A program made the translations under genes and the position numbers. This document shows positions 9,738 to 19,100 of a stretch of 64,000 bases of DNA, one piece after another. Under the pieces are notes generated by a model. It was not told the origin of the DNA. It searched no databases and saw only the letters and a program-made list of their open reading frames with translations. Each line of letters begins with the position of its first letter. Position 1 is the first letter of the stretch. The stretch is from the NCBI GenBank assembly GCA_963826055.1, contig CAWGVO010000006.1:186001-250000 (forward strand). The letters run 5' to 3'. Origin of the DNA: JBBDMC01 sp963826055. Lineage in GTDB: Bacteria; Pseudomonadota; Alphaproteobacteria; Rhizobiales; Kaistiaceae.

Positions 9738-10799
9738 ATGTCGGTTGAAGTCCGGCCATTCGAGGGAGATCCGGAGGAACTGGCCGCCTTTGTCACGCGC
9801 AACTGGCGAATCCAATACGCCAAAAGCGGCTACGCCCCCACCATCGTTGGCGACTATTTCCGCTGGATGATCCCGTCGTTCGCCGCAGGCAACTCCGAGA
9901 GCATCTTCGCCGCATACGACGGCACGACCCTGGTTGGCACCCTTCCGTCGGACTCGTTTCCCGCAACCCTCAAGGGAAAGCCCGGGACGATGCTCACCGG
10001 CGACACCCTTACGGTCGACGCGGAGCGACTGAGGTCCGGCATCGGCAAGAAGCTTTATGCGAAGCACGCCGAATACGCGCGTGCGGTCGGCTCGCGCTTT
10101 GGCACCGGCTTCATCAATTCGCGCATGATGACCGGCAAGGGACGCGGCTTCTGGACCTCGGCGTCGCACCAGTCCATGCTGCGCAAGCAACCCGCACCTT
10201 GGGTCCGCATACTGAGCGGCAGCGGGGCTTCGGCCGGAATGCAGGACCGCTTCGAGATCACCGCGGCGTGGTTCGCCGGTCTCTACGGTGGACCGGTGCG
10301 CGCCGACTACCGCGCCAAGGAAGTCCGTCCGTACACGGCGGCCGACCTGCCCGCCTGTCACCGGCTGTTCCGCCGCTACATGGGTCAGTTCGATCTCGCC
10401 TACCAATGGGACGAGGCCCGCCTCGCCCATCACATCGATTTTCCAGGTCTGGTCACGACGCTGGTCTATGAGCAAGCCGGCGAGATCAGTGGATTCGCCA
10501 CCTGCTACGCCTTTGAGGTGATGGGTCGCCGGCCGATGCACCATTCCATCATCGACATGGTGGCGCCGCAGGACCAGTCGATTGCCGCCCGGATCAAACT
10601 GCTTGCTTCGGCGGCGGCGGAGGTTCGCTCCAAGGGCGCCGACCTCGCCATCATCCTTGGTCCTCCGGTCAACGCCACGTCGGTCCTGGTGGCGTCCCGC
10701 TTCCTCCCCATGGTGCCGACGTACAATCTCTTCGTCGACATCTACGAACCGGAGCCGCTGCTGAAAGAAATGCATCGCCCGTTTGCAATGTTCCGCTGA
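9738..10799 (+). CDS. tandem GNAT-fold acyltransferase, N-myristoyltransferase-like
   Basis: Protein of 353 residues with no signal peptide or membrane segment. It seems to contain two GNAT-like halves: residues 1-150 with GTMLTGDTLTVDAERLRSGIG (an acyl-CoA-binding-like loop), and residues 195-345 beginning VRPYTAADLPACHRLFRRYM. The second half has HHIDFP...TTLVYEQAGEISGFATCYAF, which recalls the C-terminal half of eukaryotic-type N-myristoyltransferases; this is my pattern match, not a search result. It lies on the strand converging on the PKS operon, followed by another transferase. A plausible role is acylation of, or with, the polyketide product. Confidence 0.5.
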   Translation: MSVEVRPFEGDPEELAAFVTRNWRIQYAKSGYAPTIVGDYFRWMIPSFAAGNSESIFAAYDGTTLVGTLPSDSFPATLKGKPGTMLTGDTLTVDAERLRSGIGKKLYAKHAEYARAVGSRFGTGFINSRMMTGKGRGFWTSASHQSMLRKQPAPWVRILSGSGASAGMQDRFEITAAWFAGLYGGPVRADYRAKEVRPYTAADLPACHRLFRRYMGQFDLAYQWDEARLAHHIDFPGLVTTLVYEQAGEISGFATCYAFEVMGRRPMHHSIIDMVAPQDQSIAARIKLLASAAAEVRSKGADLAIILGPPVNATSVLVASRFLPMVPTYNLFVDIYEPEPLLKEMHRPFAMFR

Positions 10800-10984
10800 C
10801 AGCGCCACCCGCGACCCAAGCACCCCAAATGCCCGATACGCCGGCAAAGCCGAATTCGACAACCTGCGATAGTCGTCTGAACGCATTTCTTCTGATGGCT
10901 GCTGACGTTTTTACTGAAATAGATTATTGTCTCCGCAGTAGAGCTTGATGTTGCCGTTTGTAAGCTGGGTTGGGTCGGCAGCGT

Positions 10985-12182
10985 ATGGCGTACGCGCGTT
11001 CATTGGTGGAAGCGGAACCGCCGCGCCGGCGACGGACGTCACCCTACGCTATCGACAGGCTCAATTTCGACACCGGACGCGGCGATGCCGTCTACGGCCG
11101 CAGCGAAGTGCCCGCCGAGGTCGCCGCCCAACTTGAAAACATCGTCTTCACATTCGGCCGGAGCTACGACTTTTACGTCGTCCTCGGGCCGCGGTGGCAC
11201 TACTTTGTCGCCCCCGAAAATGCCGGTGTCATCGGCTTCTCGCCGACCTGGTTCGGGTTCCACGCTGTCGGCGGTTTGATCGCCGCCGCATCGAACAAGC
11301 TGGCCCTGCTCGACGGCTTCTGCCGATTCTGCGAGAGCCACCGCCAGCGGCCTGTGATCTACAATGTCGGCGCCGAGGATACGCCGCTCCTGCAGTCGCG
11401 CGGGTTCGAACTCACCAAGTGGGGCGAGGAACCCATCATCGATCTGCAATCGACCGACTGGCGCGGCAAGACCTACGAGTGGGTGCGCCGCCAGGAGAAC
11501 TACTGCCTGCGGCAGGGGCTGACGGCCCGCGAAATCCTTGTCGGCGAAGACGAGAATTGGCCGGCCTTGCGACAGGAAATCGAAGCGCTGTCAAACGAGC
11601 ACATCCGCCGGACGACCCACGGCCGGGAGCTGGATGTCTTCATGGGGGCGTTGAGTCTGGACCGTTTCAATCGCAGGCGGTTGTTCGTGGCGAGCTCGGC
11701 GACCGGCATCGAAGCCTTTGTGGTGTGCAACCCGTGCCAGGGAGGCCGCCGGTGGGCGTTCGAGATCTACCGGCGCGCCGAGACCGCGCCGCGCGGCACG
11801 GTTCCCTTCCTGTTCATGCAGACGATGCGGACACTCAAGGCCGAAGGCGTGGAGGAGGTATCACTCTCCCTGATCCCGGCGCTCAATTGCCGCGAACAGC
11901 CAGACGGACACAGCCAATTCTTCGCCCGCATGCTCCAGATGTGGTGGAACCGTTTCAACTGGCTGTTCGATCTTCGCGGCATTTACCATTTCAAGAGCCG
12001 CTTCCGGCCGCGCTACGAGCCGCGCTACGTCGCCGCCCTGCCCCACTTCGGCTTCCTCGAGTTCGTACGCCTTCGCCGACATCCTGAACCTGTTCGAGCC
12101 CAACCCGGTGGCGCTTGTGCGCGGCATCTCGCGCCACCTGCGAAAACGGAGCGCGCGCGGCACGCTTGCCGAACCGGAGTGA
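10985..12182 (+). CDS. DUF2156 / MprF C-terminal-like aminoacyl or acyl transferase (one frame change)
   Basis: About 398 residues. Matches the phosphatidylglycerol lysyltransferase C-terminal (DUF2156, GNAT-like) family: YFVAPENAGVIGFSPTWFGF, IYNVGAEDTPLLQSRGFEL, GFELTKWGEEPIIDLQSTDW and KTYEWVRRQENYCLR. It lacks MprF's membrane flippase half, so it would be a soluble transferase. Near 12066 the frame moves one base. The new frame gives YAFADILNLFEPNPVALVRG and stops at 12180-12182, a more normal C-terminus than the Arg/Pro-rich tail of the original frame. ATG 10985 or an upstream TTG at 10970 could start it. Known relatives move an amino acid from aminoacyl-tRNA to a lipid; here the lipid could be the PKS product. 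Confidence 0.6.
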
Positions 12183-12215
12183 TGCCCGGGTGACGGACGG
12201 CCGCGATCGCCGCGC

Positions 12216-12947
12216 CTAGGCTTCCTGTCGCGCCTCTGTGACCGGCCTCGGCGATAGCGCCGGTTCGAACGCCGCTGCATCCACGGACCCGACCGGACCC
12301 GCCGTGCAACACGTGCAGGCATACCCCGGCGGCACCGGCACCGTCGTGCAAACCACATCTCGCTCGCCGTGGCCCTGGTCGGATCCTCTTTCGGCCCTGG
12401 CCGCTGCGACCTGTCGGCGGTCGCCGGCCCAGCCCGGCGAAATGCTCGGCAAGCCGGCCGTCGTTGAGCTTGGTGATGGCTTCCAGCCGCGTCCAGGCCT
12501 GAACTTCAGCGGCAACGCCCGCCCCAGCGCGCAGCCACCGACGGCGCACCGGTCGCACGCCGAAGCGCGGCGCGGGTCGCCGGGGACAGGACGCGGTTGT
12601 GCTCGACGTCGATGCCGACCGGTCGATCGAACAGGGCGATGACGGCGATCTCGCTCGAACGCGACAGGCTGAAATGAACGCGGTTGTCGGGCAGAAAAGG
12701 TTTGCCGTTCCGCGTCACCGCGAAGGCGCGTCCAAACCATTCGATACCGGCGCATTTCTTCAGAATCAGCCTGAGCGCGACCCGGCTGGCGAGCAACGCA
12801 TCGCGCCGGCCGTGGTTCAGTCAATTGGTCGGCGCGCCGAAGTTCATCCGGCGAGTTGACGCCTTCGGCCCTGCCATGCACGACCAGAGCGGCGCCGTGG
12901 CGGGCGAGGTCCACCCAGCGGACGCACAATGTGCCGGCGGGCAGCAT
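12216..12947 (-). CDS. 4'-phosphopantetheinyl transferase, Sfp type (three frame changes)
   Basis: Transfers phosphopantetheine from CoA to a serine of carrier proteins. Sfp-family motifs appear in order but in different frames: N-terminal MLPAGTLCVRWVDLARHG (from ATG 12947); NGKPFLPDNRVHFSLSRSSE and RPVGIDVEHNRV (12796-12560); AWTRLEAITKLNDGRLAEHF (about 12500); and a C-terminal VPVPPGYACTCCTAGPVGSV ending at TAG 12216-12218. Breaks fall near 12810, 12550 and 12430, each consistent with one extra base. It lies 20 bases after the LolA-like gene at the end of the PKS operon, so it is very likely the enzyme that activates the PKS carrier domain. Confidence 0.7.
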   Translation of the reverse strand: MLPAGTLCVRWVDLARHGAALVVHGRAEGVNSPDELRRADQLTEPRPARCVARQPGRAQADSEEMRRYRMVWTRLRGDAERQTFSARQPRSFQPVAFERDRRHRPVRSTGRHRRRAQPRPVPGDPRRASACDRCAVGGCALGRALPLKFRPGRGWKPSPSSTTAGLPSISPGWAGDRRQVAAARAERGSDQGHGERDVVCTTVPVPPGYACTCCTAGPVGSVDAAAFEPALSPRPVTEARQEA

Positions 12948-12967
12948 GACCGGCGCTCCGCCGCCGC

Positions 12968-13756
12968 TTAGCGCACGTTCTGGAGAGCGTTGACGGTGAA
13001 CTGACCGTCGACCAGTCCGACGCCGAACTTGTAGCCCGACCACTGAAGATCGGAGCTCTTGCCGGTCAGCTTGTTCTCCATGCGGATAAGATCGGGCCGC
13101 CAGAAGCGGCCCTGATACAGGCGGTAGCCGGCCGTGGTCAGCACCTTCACCAGCGAGCCGCCACGATCGTAATAGCTGACGCTGATGACGCGAAGTTCCT
13201 TGGCGTCCAAGACGACCCGCTCGCGCGAGTAGCCGGACGAATATTTCGGTGTGCGGTCCACTACGTGACACGTGAGGCCTGCAACCCCCGGGCAGGGCTC
13301 GTCGTCGATGAACTGATAGCTGAACTTGTCGACGCCCTGGTTCACCATGTCTTCGTAAGAGAATTCGCTGCCGACGAAGGAACCTGAGCGCCCGGAACCC
13401 GATATGCGTTTCACCCGATTGAGCGCGGGCAAGTAGAGCCACTGGTCGTCGTCGCGGTTGCTGAAGGAGTGGGTCAGAAGCGCCGCGTCGCGAATATCCC
13501 CCGGCCAAGTGAAGACCAGCAGCGTCTGGTCGCCGTCGTTGCCCTCCAGAGACTTGAGGTCGAACATCCGGGTGCTTTCCCTCCCCGCGCTGTCGCGCAG
13601 GATCATCTTCCCGGAAACGGTGAAATCGCCGTAGCCGCTATCGCGACTGTCCGCCTCCTTGGCGATCTGGTAGCCCTTGTCCGCCGCCGTCTGCGCCATC
13701 GCCGCGGAGGCGGCAAGAACGAGCACAGCGCTGCAAAACAACCGGAATGCAGTCAT
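12968..13756 (-). CDS. LolA-like periplasmic carrier (outer membrane lipoprotein-sorting protein family)
   Basis: Secreted protein of 262 residues from ATG 13756, which shares an ATGA with the MMPL gene's stop. The signal peptide is MTAFRLFCSAVLVLAASAAM with cleavage near AMA-Q. The mature part, DGDQTLLVFTWPGDIRDAAL and DQWLYLPALNRVKRISGSGR, is typical of the LolA_like family found beside MMPL exporters. Such proteins have a half-barrel fold suited to shielding lipids in the periplasm. Co-translation with the MMPL permease argues for carrying the exported PKS lipid to the outer membrane. Confidence 0.82.
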   Translation of the reverse strand: MTAFRLFCSAVLVLAASAAMAQTAADKGYQIAKEADSRDSGYGDFTVSGKMILRDSAGRESTRMFDLKSLEGNDGDQTLLVFTWPGDIRDAALLTHSFSNRDDDQWLYLPALNRVKRISGSGRSGSFVGSEFSYEDMVNQGVDKFSYQFIDDEPCPGVAGLTCHVVDRTPKYSSGYSRERVVLDAKELRVISVSYYDRGGSLVKVLTTAGYRLYQGRFWRPDLIRMENKLTGKSSDLQWSGYKFGVGLVDGQFTVNALQNVR

Positions 13757-16152
13757 CGTTTGATCCTTTCGGCAACGAGGATGATCGAGGGCCATAGCAG
13801 CAGATCAGCGATCAACGCAAAGAAGATAACCAGTACGGTGAGACCGCCCAGATATTGGCTGAGTTGGAATGCGGACGTCGCGATCACGGCAAAGCCCGCA
13901 CCGATCGCCACCGACGTCAGCACGACGGCGAAGCCAACCGTTTCAATCGTGTGTCGGACCGCCTCTTGCGGCGACTCGCCGAGCACGCGCCTGGCGCGCA
14001 GATAGCGCATGGTGATGTGGATCGTATCATCGACGATGATACCGAACGTCATGGACGTGACCACCGTCGCCGCAAGGTTGACGTCGCCCACGACGTAGCC
14101 CCACAGGCCGAATGCCTCAAGTCCCGGGACGATGTTGGGGATAAGGCTGAGCAATCCCAGCGTCACGTTCTGGAAGGCCGCCAGCATGATGAACGAAACC
14201 AGCATGAAGGCGAACAGGGTCCCGGTGACCATCCCCTTGATATTGCGCTCCGAAACGTAGGAAAACGCCACCGACAGGCCGGATGCCGGAGCGGCAATGT
14301 CGGGCGTGTTCGTTTTCAACCAGTTCTCTCCCAGGCTCGCCAGATGCCGCATGGCCTTGCTGGACCCGCCTCTGACGATCGCCGTAACCAATGTCTTGGC
14401 GCGGTCGATATCAATCGAATTGGTCAATTCTTGGCCTGGGGGAAGCGAAATCTCATAGAGCAGGAAATTCTGCGCGTTCTCCTCGCGCGTTGCCGCGATC
14501 CGATAAGCGTCAGGGCTGTCGCCCTCCATCGCCTGATTGAGGCGCTTGATCAGGCCGGGGATGGCGTCGACGAAAACCACGTCGGGCTGGGATTCCAGCC
14601 ACTGGGTGAATCGGTCCACCTTGTCCAGGAATACCGGATCGAAAACGCCGCCGGGCGAGCCCGAATCCAGCGAATATTGGATGGCGTTGAGCCCGGTCAG
14701 GTGCTGCTCGGTGTAGTCGGTGTCGCGTCGGAACTCGAAGCGGTCGCTGAAGTAGCGGATGTAGTTGTCGTCGAGGTCGAGCCGGGTCGCGCCGTAGCCG
14801 AGGACGCCGGTCAGCACGGCGAACGCGAGCAACAACTGGATCGGGCGGCGGACAACGAAGGTGGCGAGCCGGCTGAGAATCCCCGCCGCCCGCTGAATCA
14901 TTACGGGATGCGCGGGTGGTACGAAGCTGATCAGGGCCGGCAACAGTGTCAGGTTGTACAGCCAGCAAAATAGCGTCCCGGCTGCGACGATGTTGCCGAG
15001 CTCCCTGAGCGGCGGCGAGTCGCTGAAATTCAGACTGAGAAATCCGATGATCGTCGTCACGCTGGTCGCTGCAATCGGCGCAAAGTTCGTCTTGACCAAC
15101 TCGGCGACCGCCTCCCCCGAGGCAAGGCCCCTCGCCCCGGCCCGCGTCCAGCCCAGGAGCAGATGAACGGCGGACGCCACGGTCAGCACCATGATCGCGA
15201 TCGGGCTCGACGCGGTCCCGGCATTCAAAGCGGCGCCGAAAAAGGTTGCCGTACCGAGACCCGCTATCACGGCGCAGGCGACGGCCGTCATGACAACAAG
15301 CGTAGCGCGGATCGACCTCAGACCGATGCCGAGGGCGCCGAACAACAGGATGGCCATGGGCGGAATGAGCGTGCGCTCGTCGCGGTCGCCGGCTTCGGCG
15401 AACGTCATGTCCGCGATGATGCCGCCGGTCATCCTCACTTCGAGAGAGGGCCAGCGCGCGCGCCATTTGTCGGCAAGGTCATGCGCGGCCTTGGCGACGA
15501 CCGGCGTCGCATCGGCCTGGTCCTTGGGCAGGACGGCGAGCATACTGATCCCGGCAACGGTGCCGTCGGCGGAAATCAGGCTCTTGACGAGTTCCTTTTC
15601 GGACAGCGCCTCGTCCCTTATCTGGGAAAGCCGGTCCGCGGTGAGCGTCTCATCCGCCTCGTAGAGCGGCTTGACGCTGATTTCGTCGGCCGCGCTGTGG
15701 ATCGTCTGGAAGTTAGCCAGAGAATCCACGCGCAGAACATAAGGCATCCGCCACACATCGTCGGTCATTTCGGAGAGCGCCTTAAGGCCCTCAGACGTGA
15801 AGATCGTTCCGTTCTTGGCGGTGATGACGAAAAAGACGTTGTCGGACCGTGTGTACGTGGTCTCCAGCTCGTTGAGCGCAATGAGCTCCGGATTGTCCTT
15901 TCCGAAGAAAACGCGGGTATCCGTTGTGCTCTGGGCGTTGCGGAGGTTGAGGCCGAGGACGACCGCGAGGATCAACGTCGCCGCAATTACCCACACGCGC
16001 CTGGCGACCACAAAATGCGAAAACCGGTCTGCGAAAGCCTCGACGGTGAGCATGAGCCGCGTGGCCGTCCCAGCCGGCGGCGGGGTCGGTTTGGGCGCGG
16101 CGCTACCTTGGCCGCGGGGAGCCAGCCCCGTGTTGTTGGTCTTGTCATCCAT
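13753..16152 (-). CDS. MMPL/RND-family lipid exporter
   Basis: Inner-membrane transporter of 799 residues with the RND layout: TM1 at residues 50-70, a large periplasmic loop (about 71-255), five to six TMs (about 255-420), a second TM near 435, a second loop (about 460-660), and five terminal TMs. MMPL features include TFGIIVDDTIHITMRYLR (a conserved Asp pair in the TM proton relay) near residue 710 and SIRATLVVMTAVACAVIAG. It starts 39 bases after the PKS stop, in the same operon. In mycobacteria MmpL proteins export PKS lipids, and this pairing suggests the same logic here. Confidence 0.88.
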   Translation of the reverse strand: MDDKTNNTGLAPRGQGSAAPKPTPPPAGTATRLMLTVEAFADRFSHFVVARRVWVIAATLILAVVLGLNLRNAQSTTDTRVFFGKDNPELIALNELETTYTRSDNVFFVITAKNGTIFTSEGLKALSEMTDDVWRMPYVLRVDSLANFQTIHSAADEISVKPLYEADETLTADRLSQIRDEALSEKELVKSLISADGTVAGISMLAVLPKDQADATPVVAKAAHDLADKWRARWPSLEVRMTGGIIADMTFAEAGDRDERTLIPPMAILLFGALGIGLRSIRATLVVMTAVACAVIAGLGTATFFGAALNAGTASSPIAIMVLTVASAVHLLLGWTRAGARGLASGEAVAELVKTNFAPIAATSVTTIIGFLSLNFSDSPPLRELGNIVAAGTLFCWLYNLTLLPALISFVPPAHPVMIQRAAGILSRLATFVVRRPIQLLLAFAVLTGVLGYGATRLDLDDNYIRYFSDRFEFRRDTDYTEQHLTGLNAIQYSLDSGSPGGVFDPVFLDKVDRFTQWLESQPDVVFVDAIPGLIKRLNQAMEGDSPDAYRIAATREENAQNFLLYEISLPPGQELTNSIDIDRAKTLVTAIVRGGSSKAMRHLASLGENWLKTNTPDIAAPASGLSVAFSYVSERNIKGMVTGTLFAFMLVSFIMLAAFQNVTLGLLSLIPNIVPGLEAFGLWGYVVGDVNLAATVVTSMTFGIIVDDTIHITMRYLRARRVLGESPQEAVRHTIETVGFAVVLTSVAIGAGFAVIATSAFQLSQYLGGLTVLVIFFALIADLLLWPSIILVAERIKR

Positions 16153-16191
16153 CTGTTTGACGCCGGCCGCCAGGTGGACCGGAAAGGCGCG

Positions 16192-19100
16192 CTACTCGCC
16201 CGCTGCTCGATATACCTCGTCTGGGGCGAACGACACTGCGCGGCCTGTCGCAGCCGCCGGTCCCGGCATCTGTCCCAACGCGACAGACGTCCAATCCTGA
16301 GCCGCACCGAAGCTTTCGAAGGTGCGCGGCGCCTCCGCGCCTCGTCCGGCAAGCCCTAGCGAAATCAGCATCTCATCGAGGATCGTCCCGGCCTCCTCGC
16401 GAGTAAACGCCAAAGTCTCATACGAAAGGCGCAGCGTCGTGTGTGTCCTCCCGGCCATCGGGCGGAGGCTGATTTCCGAATCGTCGACGTTTCTCGGCGA
16501 CACCGGCAGCGTGTGCACTTCCATCGCTCCAAAGCGGAACGAATGACCGGGCCCGCTCACCAGCAGCGGCTCAAACGGCGACGTGCGCGCCAAATGTTCG
16601 GGAGCGAGACCCGAGCAAATTGCGCGCGGATAAGCGCCAGCGGATTTCGGTGCATCCGCAAACACGTCGTTGATGAAGAAATTGAGGTCGACGAGCCCGT
16701 AGCTCTGGGCGGCCTGGCGATGGAGAGCGACGGCGATCTGCTCCACCGGCGCACCCGGCGGGCACTCGGCGCGGATCGGCACGTCGGCAGCAAGGTAGCC
16801 CATGAAATCCCGCAAGGCGGGGTCAGTCCGGCGCGGATAGAGAGACGCGAGATAAAGAGCGTCAACGTCACCGGCCCGAGCCAGCGTTGCCGCAAAGGCC
16901 GCCATCATCAGCGAGTTCGTCGTGATCTTGGCACGCTTGGCCGTGGCGTCGAGCAACTCGAACGTCTCGCCATCGACCCGGGTCACGATCGTCTCCCTGG
17001 GTGGCGCCCACGCTCCGCTCAAGTTCAACGGAATACCCTTGGCGACACGGCCGAACTTCGGTGTCGGCAGCCATGGCTCAACAATCGACTTCCAGTAATG
17101 CTGATTGCGCTCGGCAGTGCGGCTTCTGGCCTGCGCGTCCATCCTCTCGAAGAGGGCCGCTGTCGACAGCGCCGGATTAAACTCAAGGCGGGAGCCCATG
17201 TAGGCGGCAAACAGGCTTTCGAACAGCCTGATCAAGGACCATGCGTCGACGATGGCATGGTGCACGCGCATCAGAACCGCATCGCCCCGCTCGCCGAGAT
17301 GCATCAGACGGATATCGAACAACGGGCCGCGCGTGACGTCATAATCCTCGGCTATGAGGCGCTCCACCTTCTCGCCGAGCTCGCCATCGGACATGCCGGA
17401 GGCATCCTCGACGACGAGGCCGGTCGGGTGTTGCGCCTCGACGACCGCCTGCCAGGCGGTACCATTCCATTCGAACCGCGTTCTCAACGCCTCGTGCGCA
17501 CTGGTCAGCGCGGAAACAGCACGTCGCAACCGCGTGACATCGAGGCGTGGCTTGACGATCACACCCTGCGCGAGAACGAGCCCCTGCCGCATGGTTCTGG
17601 TGCAATCGGGTGCGACCAATGCGTCGAGCATCCACTTCTGGCCCGGCGTCACGGGATAGACGCTGTAGTGACCATTGGTTGAGGTGGTACCGTGTCCAGC
17701 CGAACGGCTTGCCTTTCGCTTCGCAGCCGGGCGCGACGGCCGTCCTTCCTTCAGGTCAACAGCGACGGCGTCCCCGTCCGCCGTGACTTCCCGGGCCAGA
17801 CCATCGTCACACGCCACCAGGCGGTTGGCACCCGACCCGCTTGACTGAGCGGCAGCGGCTGGCACCGGCGCGAGACTGTCACCGGCCGATGTCCGCCGCT
17901 TCGGAGAACCCCCCGTCCGCACCGCGCAGAAGCGAATGACCTGATCGGCGACCTCGCGAACGAGATCGGCTGAAACGCAATCCGCGTCGTAGGTGATGGT
18001 AGCGCGAAGACTTGAAGGCTTCGTCCGCACCACTGCCATGTCGATGTCGTGCAGGTTGGCGCCGGCGACGTAGTCGTCGACGACGCGAAGCGGCTTGCCG
18101 GCAACCCTGATGCCGCGCAGCGTGCGCGCAAGCGTATCCGACGCGTTCGCGTCCTGCAGGCGGAACCCGAATTGCCTCAACGCAGCAGCCGCCTGGTCAT
18201 TGCGGACAATTTCACTCTCCACGTAGGCAGTCCCCAGCGCCTCATGACGATAGCCGCTGCGAAGCTGCCGGCGGATTTGCGTGGCAGGCGCCAGCCCCGC
18301 CGCGTTGTCACGATCACGCACAACCAGCGGCAACCGCCCTTCGAACGGGCCGACCGCGCGGCCCGGAACATCCTGAGCCCGCGCGTCCGACACGCGCTCG
18401 ATGACGAACTCGGATTGGCCGGTCGCCCCGACAAGCGCTTCGGCTAGACCCTCTAGGACCGTCGTCTCTATCCCTTCTGCCGGTCCGCGCCATTTGATGT
18501 CGAAAGAAAGGCTCGCCGGCGTCCCGCGGTTCGCACCGAATCGCAGCGGCAACAGCGCACGGCCGCGCGCCTTGAAAGCAACCGGCCTGACCGGCTGTCT
18601 CAGCACCGCTTCCCAGTGGGCGCGTGCAGCAAGCGATTGCGGTTCGCCCTCATCGAACTGGCGACGAGCCAGGACCGCATGGAGCGCCTGTGCCGGCGGT
18701 GCGCTTGCCAGATCCTGCCCGTCGATCAACCTGAGCAGTTCCTCCACCAGCACGGAGAAGCCGTGCCGATCGGTCACCGCGGCGTGGACCATGAGACCCA
18801 GGTCCCCTGCGCGACCCGACCTCGCGTAAGCCGCCCGGACCAGTTCTCCCTGTTCGACGGCGAGAGGCTCGCTCACCGCCACCGCCACGTCTGCGACCGA
18901 GCGCAGCTTCGGCGCCGCACCCAGCGCCAGTTCGACATCCCCCTGCCTGGAGACGCCGCATACCGTCAGCCGCAGGAGACTGTGCCGCCTCGCCAACCGG
19001 ATGAAAGCACGCTGCACGACCGCCACGTCAGGCCCAGCGGACAGCCGGAGCACGACCTTGTGCTGAAGAGCGCGTCGCCCCTCTTGCGAGGCAAACGAAC

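Noticed and set aside
9696..10886. 396-codon minus-strand open frame opposite the NMT-like gene
   Set aside because: The plus-strand protein has the better composition, GNAT-like motifs and a sensible start; this one is antisense.
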